The notes: generated from the sequence alone by a model not told the origin. Shown: positions 14,501 through 24,329, counted from the first letter of the stretch. The stretch: 42,417 nucleotides of DNA from an uncultured Clostridia bacterium (GCA_937894465.1 CALCRE010000012.1:1-42417), one strand, 5' to 3'. Translations and numbers: made by a program.

Positions 14501-17290
14501 TTACAGAATAACTTTTATACACTTAACAGAAAATGCATTGATAACAGCTGTAATCGCATTTTCATGAAGGGATACTGCTCCATCGGTTTTCTCTTCATCA
14601 AGATTCACAACAAAGGCATCCTTAGCAGAAGACTTCAACTGTAAGCGGGCTTGTTGAGGAGTACTTGACGTATTATACAAACGAACGATCAACCCTTCTC
14701 CGTCTTCTGATAACTTCAAACCGGAACAGTGCACATCATCTCCCTCTAAAGACAAATAGGAGTCTACAGGGCCTTTTGCGCCTTTTTGGATGACACCGGA
14801 TACAAAGCATAACGGATGACGGTACACCAAAGATTCTTTCTCCGGTACCGCCAATTCTTCCGGAATTACCTGTACAGCCAGTTCGATGTGATGATTATAT
14901 AGTTCCGGATGTGGATCCGGGTCATAGGAGCTTCGGATCAAATCAACGGAAACACTGTCATCGTTACATACAAACCCATACTTGGTTTTAGCATGAACTG
15001 CGACTTTAGAACCGGTTTGTCTTTTCGCCATGGCATATCCGATCCCCGGACGATCATCCTTGTTATCCGTTCGATCTATGCTACCGAATGCAATTCCGTA
15101 TTTATATTCCTTACAACCGTAATTGACAGGTACATGGAAATTTAATTGAGGGATTCCTGTCTCCGGTTTTCCCACCTCAAGCCATTCACAGTCCAGGACA
15201 AAATTCAAACGGTCGCTATTGCGATCTAAATAAACGGTTACAGATGCACGGGAATGATCAAACACCAACTCGTATGAAATGCTTTTTCTCAGTAAGCCTT
15301 CCCCGTTATTGATTTTTACATTTCGCACACACCCTTTAAAGTCTCTGATTTCCCTGTAACGACCCACTGTCCATGAAGTCATGCCGCGGTCCGTATCTTC
15401 CGTGATTCGGCGGAACATGCATCCGGGCAGGTTTATAAGCTCTTCTCCCGTCTTTTTGTCCACAAGGGAGATCACAGACATATCATCTCCGAAAACAGCA
15501 TGGATTTTTTCATTCTCCAACACAGGAACAGGATAGGTGTGAACTCTGTCATATAAGTTCAAAGCACTAGAAAATGCAGTAGGTGTGCGTTTGGTAATAA
15601 CCAAAGTGGTGTATCCGGTGGCAGGAACGGTTACATACACTAAAAGAATAATGTATTTATGTCCCCAATAAGTGGATGTACCGTTTCGGGTTCTTCCGGT
15701 ACTGACAATTTGGAAAGGTAACGGGTTCTTTTCCGAGTCCTCTATATATAATTCTGAAGTTTCTCCGGGCCAATCCCACAAAGTTACCTCGCACAATTCC
15801 CTTCTTTCAAAAGGAAGGGTATTGAATACATGAAGCACTCTGTTGAGCCCTTTACCTCTTTCCGGTTGAGAAGGCCTATAAGAAGAGACACCAAATCCCA
15901 CTCCGGCACCTTCGGAATTGGAATTCATCAAATCGCAACATTCGGTCACCAAGCTTTGTGTGTCAATTTTGTCTGCAATGGATCTCATTGCTTTTGATTG
16001 CTCCGAGTTAGCCAAAGCCATGGTTTCTTGGAACTTGCTCATGGCATATTCTCTTGTACCGATCACACAGGATCCGGGCAAAATATCATGAAAATGATTA
16101 AACAAGGTTTTTTGCCATGCTTTTTCAAATCCAGGGCTATTGTACGGGATACCTTCAAAAGCAGTTGCGACGGAACTTAATGCTTCGGCATCAAACAACC
16201 GATCTTCCGAGACCCGATTGGCCATTTTTATTCTGCTTTGGGAAGTATAGCATCCGCTGAAAATGGCATTCTTTTCAAACGTCACTGTGGGGAAAGAATC
16301 CCGGTACTGATTGACAATCTCAAAATATTCAAGCATAGTACCAAACTTGATCTTTGGGAATACAGGCCAAGAAGCCATATCAATGCATTTTTCAATATCT
16401 CTTCTGGTAGCACCGCCTCCATGATTTCCAACCCCATACACTCTTAAAATGGTATTCATACCGGTTCGAGACCAAAACTCCGGCATGTACATGACCATCT
16501 CAGGATTCAATTCAGAGTTGTACCAAGCAGGTTCGATATGAACCAATACGCTGCTGCCGGAAGGTGATTGCCAGTTTTGAAGATAGGATCCGGATGCATC
16601 ACCACGGCAATGATAATAATATGGAATCCCGCCTTTTGTCAAAATCTCAGGTATGTTTATATTATGACCGAATGTATCCGGTTCGAAATCTATTTTCATT
16701 TCACTCTTGTCGATTCCAAACAATTCGGATATGTATTTTTTAGTGTAAAGAATATGCCTTGACAAACTCTCGCCGTTCGTCATGTTCTTATCTGTTTCCA
16801 CCCAAGTGGTAGCGGTGATTTCCCATCGACCTTCCTTTACTCTTTGCTTAATCTCTCTTAGCATGTCAGGACGGTATTCCTCCACGATTTTATACACCGA
16901 AGCCTGGCTTTGGGAAAATGTGAATTCGGGATACTCTTTCATAAAGTCCAACATGGTTCTGAATGTGTCCAGAGTGATGCCAACCGTTTCATCATAAGCC
17001 CACATCCAATTCATGTCGATATGAGCATGTGCTGCGCAGATGACATGAAAACCTTTTGTAAAGTCTGATGCTTCCGACAAAAAACTTTCTGCTTCTTTGC
17101 ATGCCTTGTCACGCAAAACGCCGTCTATTTTATATTGAGCATACAGAGCATCGACAGTTTTTTTCAACAGCTCCTCCAACCGGTTTTGAGGATTGTATTG
17201 TAGCAGCTTACCAAGGAACATCATTTGAGACGTGATCCTTTCTCCCCAATAACTATTGGCTTTCCCTTTTAATTCGAGAAGCTTATCCAA
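14501..17290 (-). CDS. Alpha-mannosidase, glycoside hydrolase family 38
   Basis: The 929-residue retaining glycosidase removes alpha-linked mannose. The N-terminal GH38 barrel has the zinc motif HAHIDMNWMW (His90, Asp92) and the nucleophile Asp205 in EPDTFGH. The central helical domain has TLFNHFHDILPGS, which holds another zinc His. Beta-sandwich domains make up the C-terminal half. There is no signal peptide, so it is probably cytoplasmic and acts on imported oligosaccharides. The listed start is TTG (17288-17290). An AGGAGGGG site lies 15 bases before it but only 9 bases before an in-frame ATT two codons upstream, and an in-frame stop lies just before that ATT, so the start is non-ATG either way. 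No sugar transporter is adjacent. Confidence 0.93.
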   Translation of the reverse strand: MDKLLELKGKANSYWGERITSQMMFLGKLLQYNPQNRLEELLKKTVDALYAQYKIDGVLRDKACKEAESFLSEASDFTKGFHVICAAHAHIDMNWMWAYDETVGITLDTFRTMLDFMKEYPEFTFSQSQASVYKIVEEYRPDMLREIKQRVKEGRWEITATTWVETDKNMTNGESLSRHILYTKKYISELFGIDKSEMKIDFEPDTFGHNINIPEILTKGGIPYYYHCRGDASGSYLQNWQSPSGSSVLVHIEPAWYNSELNPEMVMYMPEFWSRTGMNTILRVYGVGNHGGGATRRDIEKCIDMASWPVFPKIKFGTMLEYFEIVNQYRDSFPTVTFEKNAIFSGCYTSQSRIKMANRVSEDRLFDAEALSSVATAFEGIPYNSPGFEKAWQKTLFNHFHDILPGSCVIGTREYAMSKFQETMALANSEQSKAMRSIADKIDTQSLVTECCDLMNSNSEGAGVGFGVSSYRPSQPERGKGLNRVLHVFNTLPFERRELCEVTLWDWPGETSELYIEDSEKNPLPFQIVSTGRTRNGTSTYWGHKYIILLVYVTVPATGYTTLVITKRTPTAFSSALNLYDRVHTYPVPVLENEKIHAVFGDDMSVISLVDKKTGEELINLPGCMFRRITEDTDRGMTSWTVGRYREIRDFKGCVRNVKINNGEGLLRKSISYELVFDHSRASVTVYLDRNSDRLNFVLDCEWLEVGKPETGIPQLNFHVPVNYGCKEYKYGIAFGSIDRTDNKDDRPGIGYAMAKRQTGSKVAVHAKTKYGFVCNDDSVSVDLIRSSYDPDPHPELYNHHIELAVQVIPEELAVPEKESLVYRHPLCFVSGVIQKGAKGPVDSYLSLEGDDVHCSGLKLSEDGEGLIVRLYNTSSTPQQARLQLKSSAKDAFVVNLDEEKTDGAVSLHENAITAVINAFSVKCIKVIL

Positions 17291-17376
17291 TTCAATTTAT
17301 TTACCCCTCCTATCAATTGTTACGTAATACAATATAATTTATTTGCCGTTCACTTCTCATTATATATCATTCTAAA

Positions 17377-17407
17377 CAAAAAAGGGTACACAATCCATGT
17401 ACTCCTT
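17377..17407 (-). terminator. Terminator of the iorAB operon
   Basis: On the minus strand AAGGAGTACA pairs imperfectly (one bulge) with TGTACCCTT, then TTTT, about 40 bases past the iorB stop. Confidence 0.6.
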
Positions 17408-17446
17408 CTTTTTATACTTATTTATATTATATCATTAAGACGACTC

Positions 17447-18019
17447 TTATACGTTGTATCCCAATTCAAATGCCTTCATATTCATTTCAAGGAATCTCTC
17501 CGGTACAGTGTTTTTAATACTTTCTATCCAAACTTCTTTCGGGATATTAGATGATTTGGCCAGAACACCGATTAATACAACGTTAACCGCCTTAACTGTT
17601 CCCGCTTGTTTTGCCAGAGCCAAAGCATCCACCGGAATCAATTTGATTTGTTTTTCCACCAGTTCATTCATCGTTTTCAAAGGATAATTCTTTGCCCCTG
17701 TGACAACCGGCATAGGATCTATTCTTTGGGTGTTGACAATCAATGTGCCGTCCTTCTTGCAGAAGTTAGCCCATCGGGAAGCTTCCAGCTCCTCGAATGC
17801 CAAAACAATATCGGCACCCGCCGGTGCAATGATGGGAGAATAAACCTTATCTCCATATCTTACATAGGTAACGACACTTCCGCCTCTTTGAGCCATTCCG
17901 TGAACTTCCGAGAGCTTCACGTCATATCCTTGGGATACAGCCACATTACCTAATATCTTACTTGCCAAAAGTGTGCCTTGTCCTCCTACGCCTACGATCA
18001 TAATTGAAGTTATTGCCAT
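17447..18019 (-). CDS. iorB: Indolepyruvate:ferredoxin oxidoreductase, beta subunit
   Basis: The 190-residue gamma-type (POR-G) subunit of the arylpyruvate oxidoreductase starts MAITSIMIVGVGGQGTLL. The GVGGQG loop and SEVHGMAQRGGSVVTYVRYG are family hallmarks. With IorA it decarboxylates indolepyruvate and other arylpyruvates to aryl-acetyl-CoA and passes electrons to ferredoxin, in anaerobic aromatic amino acid fermentation or, reversed, synthesis. I placed the start at the ATG at 18019, one base after the iorA stop, with GGTGGGTGA upstream. A start at 18061 would add 14 residues overlapping iorA and out of family pattern. Tight spacing implies translational coupling. Confidence 0.93.
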   Translation of the reverse strand: MAITSIMIVGVGGQGTLLASKILGNVAVSQGYDVKLSEVHGMAQRGGSVVTYVRYGDKVYSPIIAPAGADIVLAFEELEASRWANFCKKDGTLIVNTQRIDPMPVVTGAKNYPLKTMNELVEKQIKLIPVDALALAKQAGTVKAVNVVLIGVLAKSSNIPKEVWIESIKNTVPERFLEMNMKAFELGYNV

Positions 18020-18020
18020 A

Positions 18021-19760
18021 TCATTCACCCACCTTTTCCATTGCGCCGAATTTGCAAACATTCAAGCATAAACCGCAACCGTTACATTGGGTATGGTCAA
18101 TCATAATTTTTCCGTCCTTCCATGCTATGGCCGGGCAACCGATTCTCATACACATTTTGCACTTGGTGCATTTGTCTTGATTGACCGTTACCTTTCCGGT
18201 GTATCGAACCGACTTCAATAAAGCGCAGGGACGTTGAGCAATGATCACAGAAGGTTCATCTGCGGCCACTTCCTCTTTAATCACCTTTTCTGTTTCCACC
18301 ACATCAAAAGGATCCACTACTCTGACTCTTTCCACACCGATGGCTTTACACAATTGAACCAAATCCACTTGTTTGGTAGGTTCGTTTTTAATGGTAAAAC
18401 CGGTAGAGGGGTTGTGTTGGTGTCCTGTCATACCGGTAATGGAATTGTCCAATATAATGACAGTGGAGGTTCCTTTATTGTATACAACATCAATCAACCC
18501 GGTGATACCGGAATGAATGAATGTAGAATCTCCTATGACCGCCACCAGCTTACGGGCATAATCTTTTCCTCTTGCTTTTTCCATTCCTAGAGACATTCCA
18601 ATGCTTGCACCCATGCAAACACATGCGTCAATGGAATCAAGGGGCGATAATGCACCTAATGTATAGCAACCGATATCTCCGGTAACCGTTAACTTGAGCT
18701 TTTTCAAAACATAGAAAAGACCTCTATGAGGACAACCCGGGCATAACACAGGAGGACGCGGAGGCAATTCCTCTTCAAACTTGACGTCCAGTGTTTCTAT
18801 ATTCGTACCCGATATGGCTTTTGCAATCATCTCCACACTGTATTCCCCCATGACCGAGAAAAGATCTTTACCGGTCACTTCAATACCCTGGGCTTTCACA
18901 AATGTTTCAATGAAAGGATCCAATTCTTCTATGACATAAAGCTTGTCTACTTTCTTGGCAAATTCAGCAATCTTTTTTGCAGGAAGAGGATAAATCATTC
19001 CCAGCTTTAGAAAAGATGCATTAGGTAATGCTTCTTTGGCATATTGATAACAAATTCCGCTACAAATGATACCGATTTTGGTATCATTCATTTCTATATA
19101 GTTCAACTCGGTTTGCTCCGCCAATTCCTGCAAAGCGGCTTGTCTTTCCTCAACAACAACATGACGTTTGCGAGCCATCCCCGGCATCATCACGTATTTG
19201 TTTATATCTTTTTTGTATTCCTTTAAGGGTACTTCGGTACGTTCTCCCACATCTACCAAGCTTCTCGAGTGAGAAACCCTTGTATGTAGCCGAAGCATAA
19301 AAGGAACATCATATTTTTCAGACAGTTCATAAGCCAATTTTGTAAAGTCCTTGGCCTCTTGGCTATCAGAAGGCTCTAACATCGGAATCTTGGCTGACAT
19401 TGCATAATGCCTGCTGTCCTGCTCATTTTGTGAACTGTGCATTCCGGGGTCATCCGCCACCGCAATCACCAAGCCTCCGTTGATACCGGTATATGAAACG
19501 GTAAACAGAGGATCTGCGCAGACATTTAAGCCTACATGCTTCATAGCGGTAAAGGATCTTGCTCCTGCGATAGATGCACCGATCACAACTTCCATAGCCA
19601 CCTTTTCATTCGGTGCCCATTCACTGTAAATTTCATTGTGTTTTGCTATTGTTTCGGTAATTTCAGTGCTTGGAGTACCCGGATAGGATGCTACTACTGT
19701 AGCGCCCGCTTCGAATACCCCTCTGGCAACTCCTTCGTTACCGAGCATAATTTCTTTCAT
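18021..19760 (-). CDS. iorA: Indolepyruvate:ferredoxin oxidoreductase, alpha subunit
   Basis: The 579-residue subunit has an N-terminal pyrimidine-binding domain (EVVIGASIAGARSF, MKHVGLNV) and a TPP/Mg-binding domain (GDIGCYTLG ... GDSTFIHSGITGLIDVVYN). At the C terminus are two [4Fe-4S] motifs, CTKCKMCMRIGCP (Cys531, 534, 537, 542) and CNGCGLCLNVC (Cys559, 562, 565, 569), all intact. CPGCPHRG near the middle is also typical. It catalyses the TPP step and internal electron transfer. Length is close to the archaeal and clostridial enzymes. A GAGGAG site precedes the ATG. A sodium symporter gene lies just upstream but is separated by a terminator. Confidence 0.96.
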   Translation of the reverse strand: MKEIMLGNEGVARGVFEAGATVVASYPGTPSTEITETIAKHNEIYSEWAPNEKVAMEVVIGASIAGARSFTAMKHVGLNVCADPLFTVSYTGINGGLVIAVADDPGMHSSQNEQDSRHYAMSAKIPMLEPSDSQEAKDFTKLAYELSEKYDVPFMLRLHTRVSHSRSLVDVGERTEVPLKEYKKDINKYVMMPGMARKRHVVVEERQAALQELAEQTELNYIEMNDTKIGIICSGICYQYAKEALPNASFLKLGMIYPLPAKKIAEFAKKVDKLYVIEELDPFIETFVKAQGIEVTGKDLFSVMGEYSVEMIAKAISGTNIETLDVKFEEELPPRPPVLCPGCPHRGLFYVLKKLKLTVTGDIGCYTLGALSPLDSIDACVCMGASIGMSLGMEKARGKDYARKLVAVIGDSTFIHSGITGLIDVVYNKGTSTVIILDNSITGMTGHQHNPSTGFTIKNEPTKQVDLVQLCKAIGVERVRVVDPFDVVETEKVIKEEVAADEPSVIIAQRPCALLKSVRYTGKVTVNQDKCTKCKMCMRIGCPAIAWKDGKIMIDHTQCNGCGLCLNVCKFGAMEKVGE

Positions 19761-19779
19761 ATCATCAACTCCTCGTTAT

Positions 19780-19808
19780 AGTATACAAAAAAAATCGGTA
19801 GGTAACAA
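19780..19808 (-). promoter_or_regulatory. Candidate iorAB promoter overlapping the upstream terminator
   Basis: TTGTTA (19803-19808), a 17-base spacer and TATACT (19780-19785) on the minus strand. The spacer is the U-run of the symporter terminator. The predicted transcript would have a leader of only about 12-15 bases. Confidence 0.45.
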
Positions 19809-19828
19809 GTGTATTATTTACCGATTTT
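19786..19828 (-). terminator. Terminator of the symporter gene
   Basis: A perfect 10-bp stem AAAATCGGTA / TACCGATTTT, with an inner GGTAA/TTACC pairing, is followed on the minus strand by a continuous T run, 38 bases past the symporter stop. Confidence 0.85.
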
Positions 19829-19866
19829 CTTTGCTGTGAATATATATTACCTATATTATAGTTCTT

Positions 19867-21366
19867 TTACGATGCTTTTTCAACTTCAGCAGCCGGTGCA
19901 ACCGCCATAGTTCTGCTTGCAACCTTGACATGATCAACGATGGGCATAACCGCCAATGACAAGAGCATTGCCAAGGATCCCGCATTCGGAGCCGAGCTTA
20001 AAAATCTTATCAGACCTCCGGGATTCGAACCTGACACAGCAGGTAGAACCACTACACATACCACCATGACGGAAAGTCCTGTAATCATAGACGCCCAAGC
20101 ACCTGTCACACTTGCCTTTTTGCTCCACAGTCCGTACAAGAAAGGTGCAATGAAGCAACCTGCCAAAGCGCCCCAAGATAAGGACATCAACGTTACAATT
20201 GCACTAGGAGAGCTGATGGATAAAACAAAGGAAGCTACTACAAACAAAGCGCATACAACACGCATTAAATTCATTTCAAATTTCTGGGACATATTTTTGT
20301 ATAGAACACCTTTGCCCAAATCTATGGCAATGGCTGATCCCGACACCAGCACCAAGGAGGCTAGAGTGGACATGGATGCCGAAAGCACCAATACGGTGAT
20401 CAAGCCTAGTAATAACTCCGGTACTGCAGATTCGATCAGCATCAAAGGAACGATTTTATCATAATTGCCGCCGTCCGGAACAGCATTAAAGAATAAGGAA
20501 CTGAGGGAACCTGTGCCGTAAGCACACACACCAACCACCAAAGCAAATATGGTGGAGATCACTTTTCCTTTATGAATGGCACCTTTGTCGTCTTTTACGG
20601 TATAAAATTTATGTACCATTTGAGGCAAACCCCATGTTCCCAAGCTGGTCAATATGATCAAACCCAGTAATGAAACAGGATGGGGACCAACCAAGGATGC
20701 TTTTGCCGCATCCACTTGCGCCAGATTACTGATGGCATTGCTCAACCCACCCACTTGAGGACTGCTTAATATATACCCGAACATCACCATTGCACCTACC
20801 AGCATGATGATTCCTTGAATGAAATCATTCAAAGCAGTGGCCACATATCCGCCTAGAATTATGTACACACCGGTTAAAGCCGCCATACCCAAAGTAACAT
20901 AAATGAAGGGTATATTAAATGCCGTTTCAAACAAGTAACCCAACCCTTTATATACTGATGCGGAATAAGGGACTAAAAATATGAAAATGATCAAAGCAGA
21001 GAAAATTTTCATGTTTTTGCTACCGTAGCGTTTTTCAAAGAATTCCGGCATGGTTTTTGCTTTTAATTTATGGGTCATTTCACGGGTTTTCTTACCCAAT
21101 AGAGCCCATGCAAGATATGTACCGATGAGGGCATTGAACACACCGATCCAAATTGCCGAAAACCCCATATCCCATCCGATTTTTCCCGCATAGCCAATAA
21201 ATATCACCGCAGAAAAATAGGATGCGCCATAAGAAAATGCACTGATCCAAGGACCCACATTTTTACCGCCTAAAAAGAAATCATCCATGTTCTTGACTTT
21301 TTTTCTTGCAATGATGCCTGTTGTAATCATAAGCAATACAAAGGCAATGAGAAAAACATACTTCAT
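19867..21366 (-). CDS. Sodium:solute symporter (SSS family)
   Basis: This highly hydrophobic protein of 499 residues has about 13 membrane segments. It opens with the SSS pattern: an ARKKVKNMDDFFLGGKNVG loop, then SYGASYFSAVIFIG where PutP-type symporters bind Na+ and substrate. TLASLVLVSGSAIAIDL matches the conserved Na+-site segment of helix 8. It imports a solute (amino acid, carboxylate or similar) with Na+; the substrate cannot be read. I prefer the ATG at 21366, since AAGGATGG lies 8 bases upstream of it, whereas the ATG at 21378 directly abuts GGAAGG. The gene has its own promoter and terminator. Proximity to iorAB only hints at amino acid metabolism. Confidence 0.9.
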   Translation of the reverse strand: MKYVFLIAFVLLMITTGIIARKKVKNMDDFFLGGKNVGPWISAFSYGASYFSAVIFIGYAGKIGWDMGFSAIWIGVFNALIGTYLAWALLGKKTREMTHKLKAKTMPEFFEKRYGSKNMKIFSALIIFIFLVPYSASVYKGLGYLFETAFNIPFIYVTLGMAALTGVYIILGGYVATALNDFIQGIIMLVGAMVMFGYILSSPQVGGLSNAISNLAQVDAAKASLVGPHPVSLLGLIILTSLGTWGLPQMVHKFYTVKDDKGAIHKGKVISTIFALVVGVCAYGTGSLSSLFFNAVPDGGNYDKIVPLMLIESAVPELLLGLITVLVLSASMSTLASLVLVSGSAIAIDLGKGVLYKNMSQKFEMNLMRVVCALFVVASFVLSISSPSAIVTLMSLSWGALAGCFIAPFLYGLWSKKASVTGAWASMITGLSVMVVCVVVLPAVSGSNPGGLIRFLSSAPNAGSLAMLLSLAVMPIVDHVKVASRTMAVAPAAEVEKAS

Positions 21367-21450
21367 CCGTATTACCATCCTTCCGTTTTATGAATAAAAA
21401 ATCTACCGTACTTCACGACAACAGTCACTTAGTTGCCGTATAATGCACCT

Positions 21451-21479
21451 ATTGTACTCCGTCTTGGAATTTTTGTAAA
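21451..21479 (-). promoter_or_regulatory. Sigma-A-type promoter of the symporter gene
   Basis: TTTACA (21474-21479), a 17-base spacer and TACAAT (21451-21456) on the minus strand, about 85 bases before the start codon. Confidence 0.6.
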
Positions 21480-21501
21480 GAGTAAAAAATGTTTTTTACT
21501 C
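21480..21501 (-). terminator. Terminator-like inverted repeat containing the lipoprotein stop codon
   Basis: GAGTAAAAAA / TTTTTTACTC is a 10-base inverted repeat with almost no loop, so about 8-9 pairs can form. The lipoprotein TAA stop is inside the first arm. It is AT-rich and therefore probably weak. Confidence 0.45.
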
Positions 21502-22659
21502 CAATTCAAAAATAAAGACACCGTTATCCGCCACAAGGCAAATTTTTCGATCTTGGGACATAAACAATCCGTCTACCCGTCCGGGCAAGGTGCCAATAAA
21601 GGTACTTCCAATGTCTTTGTTTTTTAATAACTCATAAGATTTTGACAAATTGATGTCATAAAGCACCATAATAAAGTCCTGATTCCGATATGCAATGAAA
21701 ACAGCATATCTACCGTCCGGTGATAATATTCCGTTTAACACGTCAACCTTATTCAACCCCTCTATTTCCTTTAAAACAAATTTTTCATGGTCATCGTCAA
21801 ATTCTACAATTTTGGGGATGATCTTTTCTGTGGCGATTTTGGTTCCTAGGGTTACCAAAGATGTCTCGAATATGAGAACACGTCTTCGATCGGTGCTATA
21901 ATCCTTAATGTACACACTTCTGTGTGCATCAGAAACATAAGCGATATTCGTCTTTAGTTTTCCGTCCCTGTATATGATCGAATCGGTTCCCTCCGATTTG
22001 GATTCCACCGATTCCAGGAATTTATCTTTCGACAAAGCAAGGATGGAAGCAATTCCTTTTGTTTTTGAGTCAAAAAGCAGACTGTCTCCGGCTTCAATAC
22101 CCTTGTAGATATAATGAGTCGTCTCATTAGCTTCTTTGTTATACACCGAGTACGTGATGTACTCTCCGGTCAAATCAAAGGAAGGGCTGCAAATCACATT
22201 GCCTTTTTCTTCAATAGGCATTTGTCCATATGGAGATGCAATTTTATACTCCAAATGAACTGCATAACCGGGCATTTGCACTTCGGATCCGGCCTCCGGA
22301 GAAGCGTTCCAAGCATCGGATAAAACAAAGTAACTTCCATCATCTGACCATCTGGCTCTTTTTTGCTCCATGAGCCATCTCGGATCTACATTCACTTCAC
22401 CGAACTCTTTTGCTGTGGTTGTATCGACGAACACAAGCTTTTTATCCCCTTGATTCTCCGTATCTTTTCTCAGTGCGACGATGGTGCTTGCATCTTGGGA
22501 AAAGCCAAGGATGGTCGGATATGCATTCAATGTAACCATATAGTATTCCGGTTTTAATTTTGTCACTTTCGGCTCGTTAAAGTCTCCCCGGTTACCGGAG
22601 CAAGCCGTAAGGGATAATACGACCACCCCTATCAGTATAAAAACGGTGATTCTTTTCAT
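21496..22659 (-). CDS. Lipoprotein with beta-propeller-like fold
   Basis: The 387-residue protein has a type II signal peptide, MKRITVFILIGVVVLSLTAC, with lipidated Cys20. The mature part has repeated four-stranded patterns (YPTILGFSQDASTIVALRKD, RARWSDDGSYFVLSDA, GILSPDGRYAVFIAYRN, DGLFMSQDRKICLVADNGVF), as in TolB/WD40-like propellers. I do not recognise a specific family. I chose the ATG at 22659 because GGAG lies six bases upstream and the signal peptide then starts normally. It is the last gene of an ABC exporter operon, 26 bases after the permease. A role as accessory or sensor on the outer face is inferred. Confidence 0.72.
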   Translation of the reverse strand: MKRITVFILIGVVVLSLTACSGNRGDFNEPKVTKLKPEYYMVTLNAYPTILGFSQDASTIVALRKDTENQGDKKLVFVDTTTAKEFGEVNVDPRWLMEQKRARWSDDGSYFVLSDAWNASPEAGSEVQMPGYAVHLEYKIASPYGQMPIEEKGNVICSPSFDLTGEYITYSVYNKEANETTHYIYKGIEAGDSLLFDSKTKGIASILALSKDKFLESVESKSEGTDSIIYRDGKLKTNIAYVSDAHRSVYIKDYSTDRRRVLIFETSLVTLGTKIATEKIIPKIVEFDDDHEKFVLKEIEGLNKVDVLNGILSPDGRYAVFIAYRNQDFIMVLYDINLSKSYELLKNKDIGSTFIGTLPGRVDGLFMSQDRKICLVADNGVFIFELE

Positions 22660-22685
22660 ACTTTCTCCAATCATCTTTCGTTTTC

Positions 22686-24329
22686 TCACTCCATACCCAT
22701 AATCAATGCTGCAGATCGATTGGATATATATTGATATAGGAAATAATTTATAATGGCAAAAACAATGATCAAATACATAGTGGCAACGACAATGCTGAAA
22801 TTGAAAAACACTGTCGGAACAACAGCGATCACACCTGCTACGACTGCGATCAATAAATTGATCAGAACATTCATGTTTTGCTTTACCGCTGCTTGCTCGT
22901 TATCCCAAACCAATTTGGGATTAAGGAGATCTGCAATGATTCCGGTCATAGACGAGAACAAGATCCCGTTCACTGATACAATCAAAGAGCATATTAGAAT
23001 GCTCAGCGGTACCTTCAAAAATGCTAACAAGGCAAAGATCAATACAATGGCAATTCCCGATATCCAAACGCCGCTCATGATTTTATACCAAATCTGTTTT
23101 TCAATGGGCATAGGCAAGTATTTCATAATGAACAAATTGGATCCCTCCCGTGATATAGAAGTGGAGGTCACCGCATTGGTGGCCGCTACAAACAGGACAA
23201 ATGCAAATATAGCGGCTATTACAACCCCTCCGTATTCCGCGGCTGCATTACCAATGTCACTGAGTAATGACATGGACTCTTCTTGTATGACAAAAGGGAT
23301 CACCATAAAGACGGGTATAAGGAAATTGGATAATATACAATTAAGAAAATAGATGGGAGTCCGGAACAACAACCGGATTTCTTTTAACACATATGAATGA
23401 AAGATGCTTTTTTTGCTCATCTTCTTGTCCAAAGCTTCTACATTCATCTTTTCTCTTTTTGCAGAGGATTCATTGATACCAATTACACCATTGAAATAGA
23501 AAGCTTTTCCGAATAACATGAAAACAAGATACAATAAAACCACACAGCCTAAAAACAAAAGCAGGTTGAGAAAACCTTGGACCTTTTGGTAATCCGTCAA
23601 AGCACTGACTGCAAATTTGACACCCGGAATCATATCCCCGATTTTTATAATGGATAGTCTAGAACTTTCAATTAATCCTAATACCGCATTTTTATTCATG
23701 TAGTCCACAGTGAATTTCTGTGCGAAAATACTCACACCAACACCTAAAAGCAATGCGAAAACCCCGGTAAAGTACTTGAACATATCACGACTTTTTGCAA
23801 AACCGGTGAACCTCATGATGATTAAAATCGGTAAAGAAGCTAAGCTCAAAGGAATAATCGGCATAACCAGAAAGATCACAACAGAATAGAAAATATATAA
23901 CAAACCTCCGTTTACAGCCAAACCGTAACCGATTAAAAAAGGTGCAAAAATCACAAGCATCACCAAATATTCATACACTACCACGGTTGCAAATTTGGCG
24001 GATAGAATCTGCCACGCTTGTAACGGCAATGTCAATATGAATTCAATATCCTTGGAAAAATAGAAAACCCCCAGAACGTAAAAGAGCCCGAAAAAGAAAA
24101 TCATAAATGCCCCTGCCATTAACCCGGAATACAAAACAATGTTATGGATTCCCAATGATTGCAGTTGTTGAGTCATAGTGTATGCACCCAACCCGATCTG
24201 GATACAGATGGGTAAAAAGCTGATGACCAATAATGGTATTAACCAATAGTTGGTTTTCTTTTTGGTGGCTACCGTTAAACTGTTGCCGCTTTTAAAAAAG
24301 ATCTTTATTAATTTTAATACTTTATCCAT
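22686..24329 (-). CDS. ABC-2-type exporter permease, 547 residues
   Basis: The polytopic protein has about 12-14 predicted membrane segments in two similar halves (roughly 25-270 and 310-547), with a cytoplasmic loop holding KREKMNVEALDKKMSKKS. It fits the large bacterial ABC-2 permeases that pair with one ATPase, with no external substrate domain. The start overlaps the ATPase stop by 8 bases, which indicates translational coupling. The conserved arrangement ATPase-permease-lipoprotein suggests one export or membrane-maintenance complex. The substrate is unknown. Confidence 0.8.
   Translation of the reverse strand: MDKVLKLIKIFFKSGNSLTVATKKKTNYWLIPLLVISFLPICIQIGLGAYTMTQQLQSLGIHNIVLYSGLMAGAFMIFFFGLFYVLGVFYFSKDIEFILTLPLQAWQILSAKFATVVVYEYLVMLVIFAPFLIGYGLAVNGGLLYIFYSVVIFLVMPIIPLSLASLPILIIMRFTGFAKSRDMFKYFTGVFALLLGVGVSIFAQKFTVDYMNKNAVLGLIESSRLSIIKIGDMIPGVKFAVSALTDYQKVQGFLNLLLFLGCVVLLYLVFMLFGKAFYFNGVIGINESSAKREKMNVEALDKKMSKKSIFHSYVLKEIRLLFRTPIYFLNCILSNFLIPVFMVIPFVIQEESMSLLSDIGNAAAEYGGVVIAAIFAFVLFVAATNAVTSTSISREGSNLFIMKYLPMPIEKQIWYKIMSGVWISGIAIVLIFALLAFLKVPLSILICSLIVSVNGILFSSMTGIIADLLNPKLVWDNEQAAVKQNMNVLINLLIAVVAGVIAVVPTVFFNFSIVVATMYLIIVFAIINYFLYQYISNRSAALIMGME

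Noticed and set aside
19940..20464. Plus-strand frame antisense to the symporter
   Set aside because: Low-complexity shadow frame without SD, opposite an intact SSS gene.
22753..23352. Long open frame on the plus strand antisense to the ABC permease
   Set aside because: It lacks a ribosome site, has biased composition (Thr/Ile/Met-rich) and mirrors a clear membrane protein gene.
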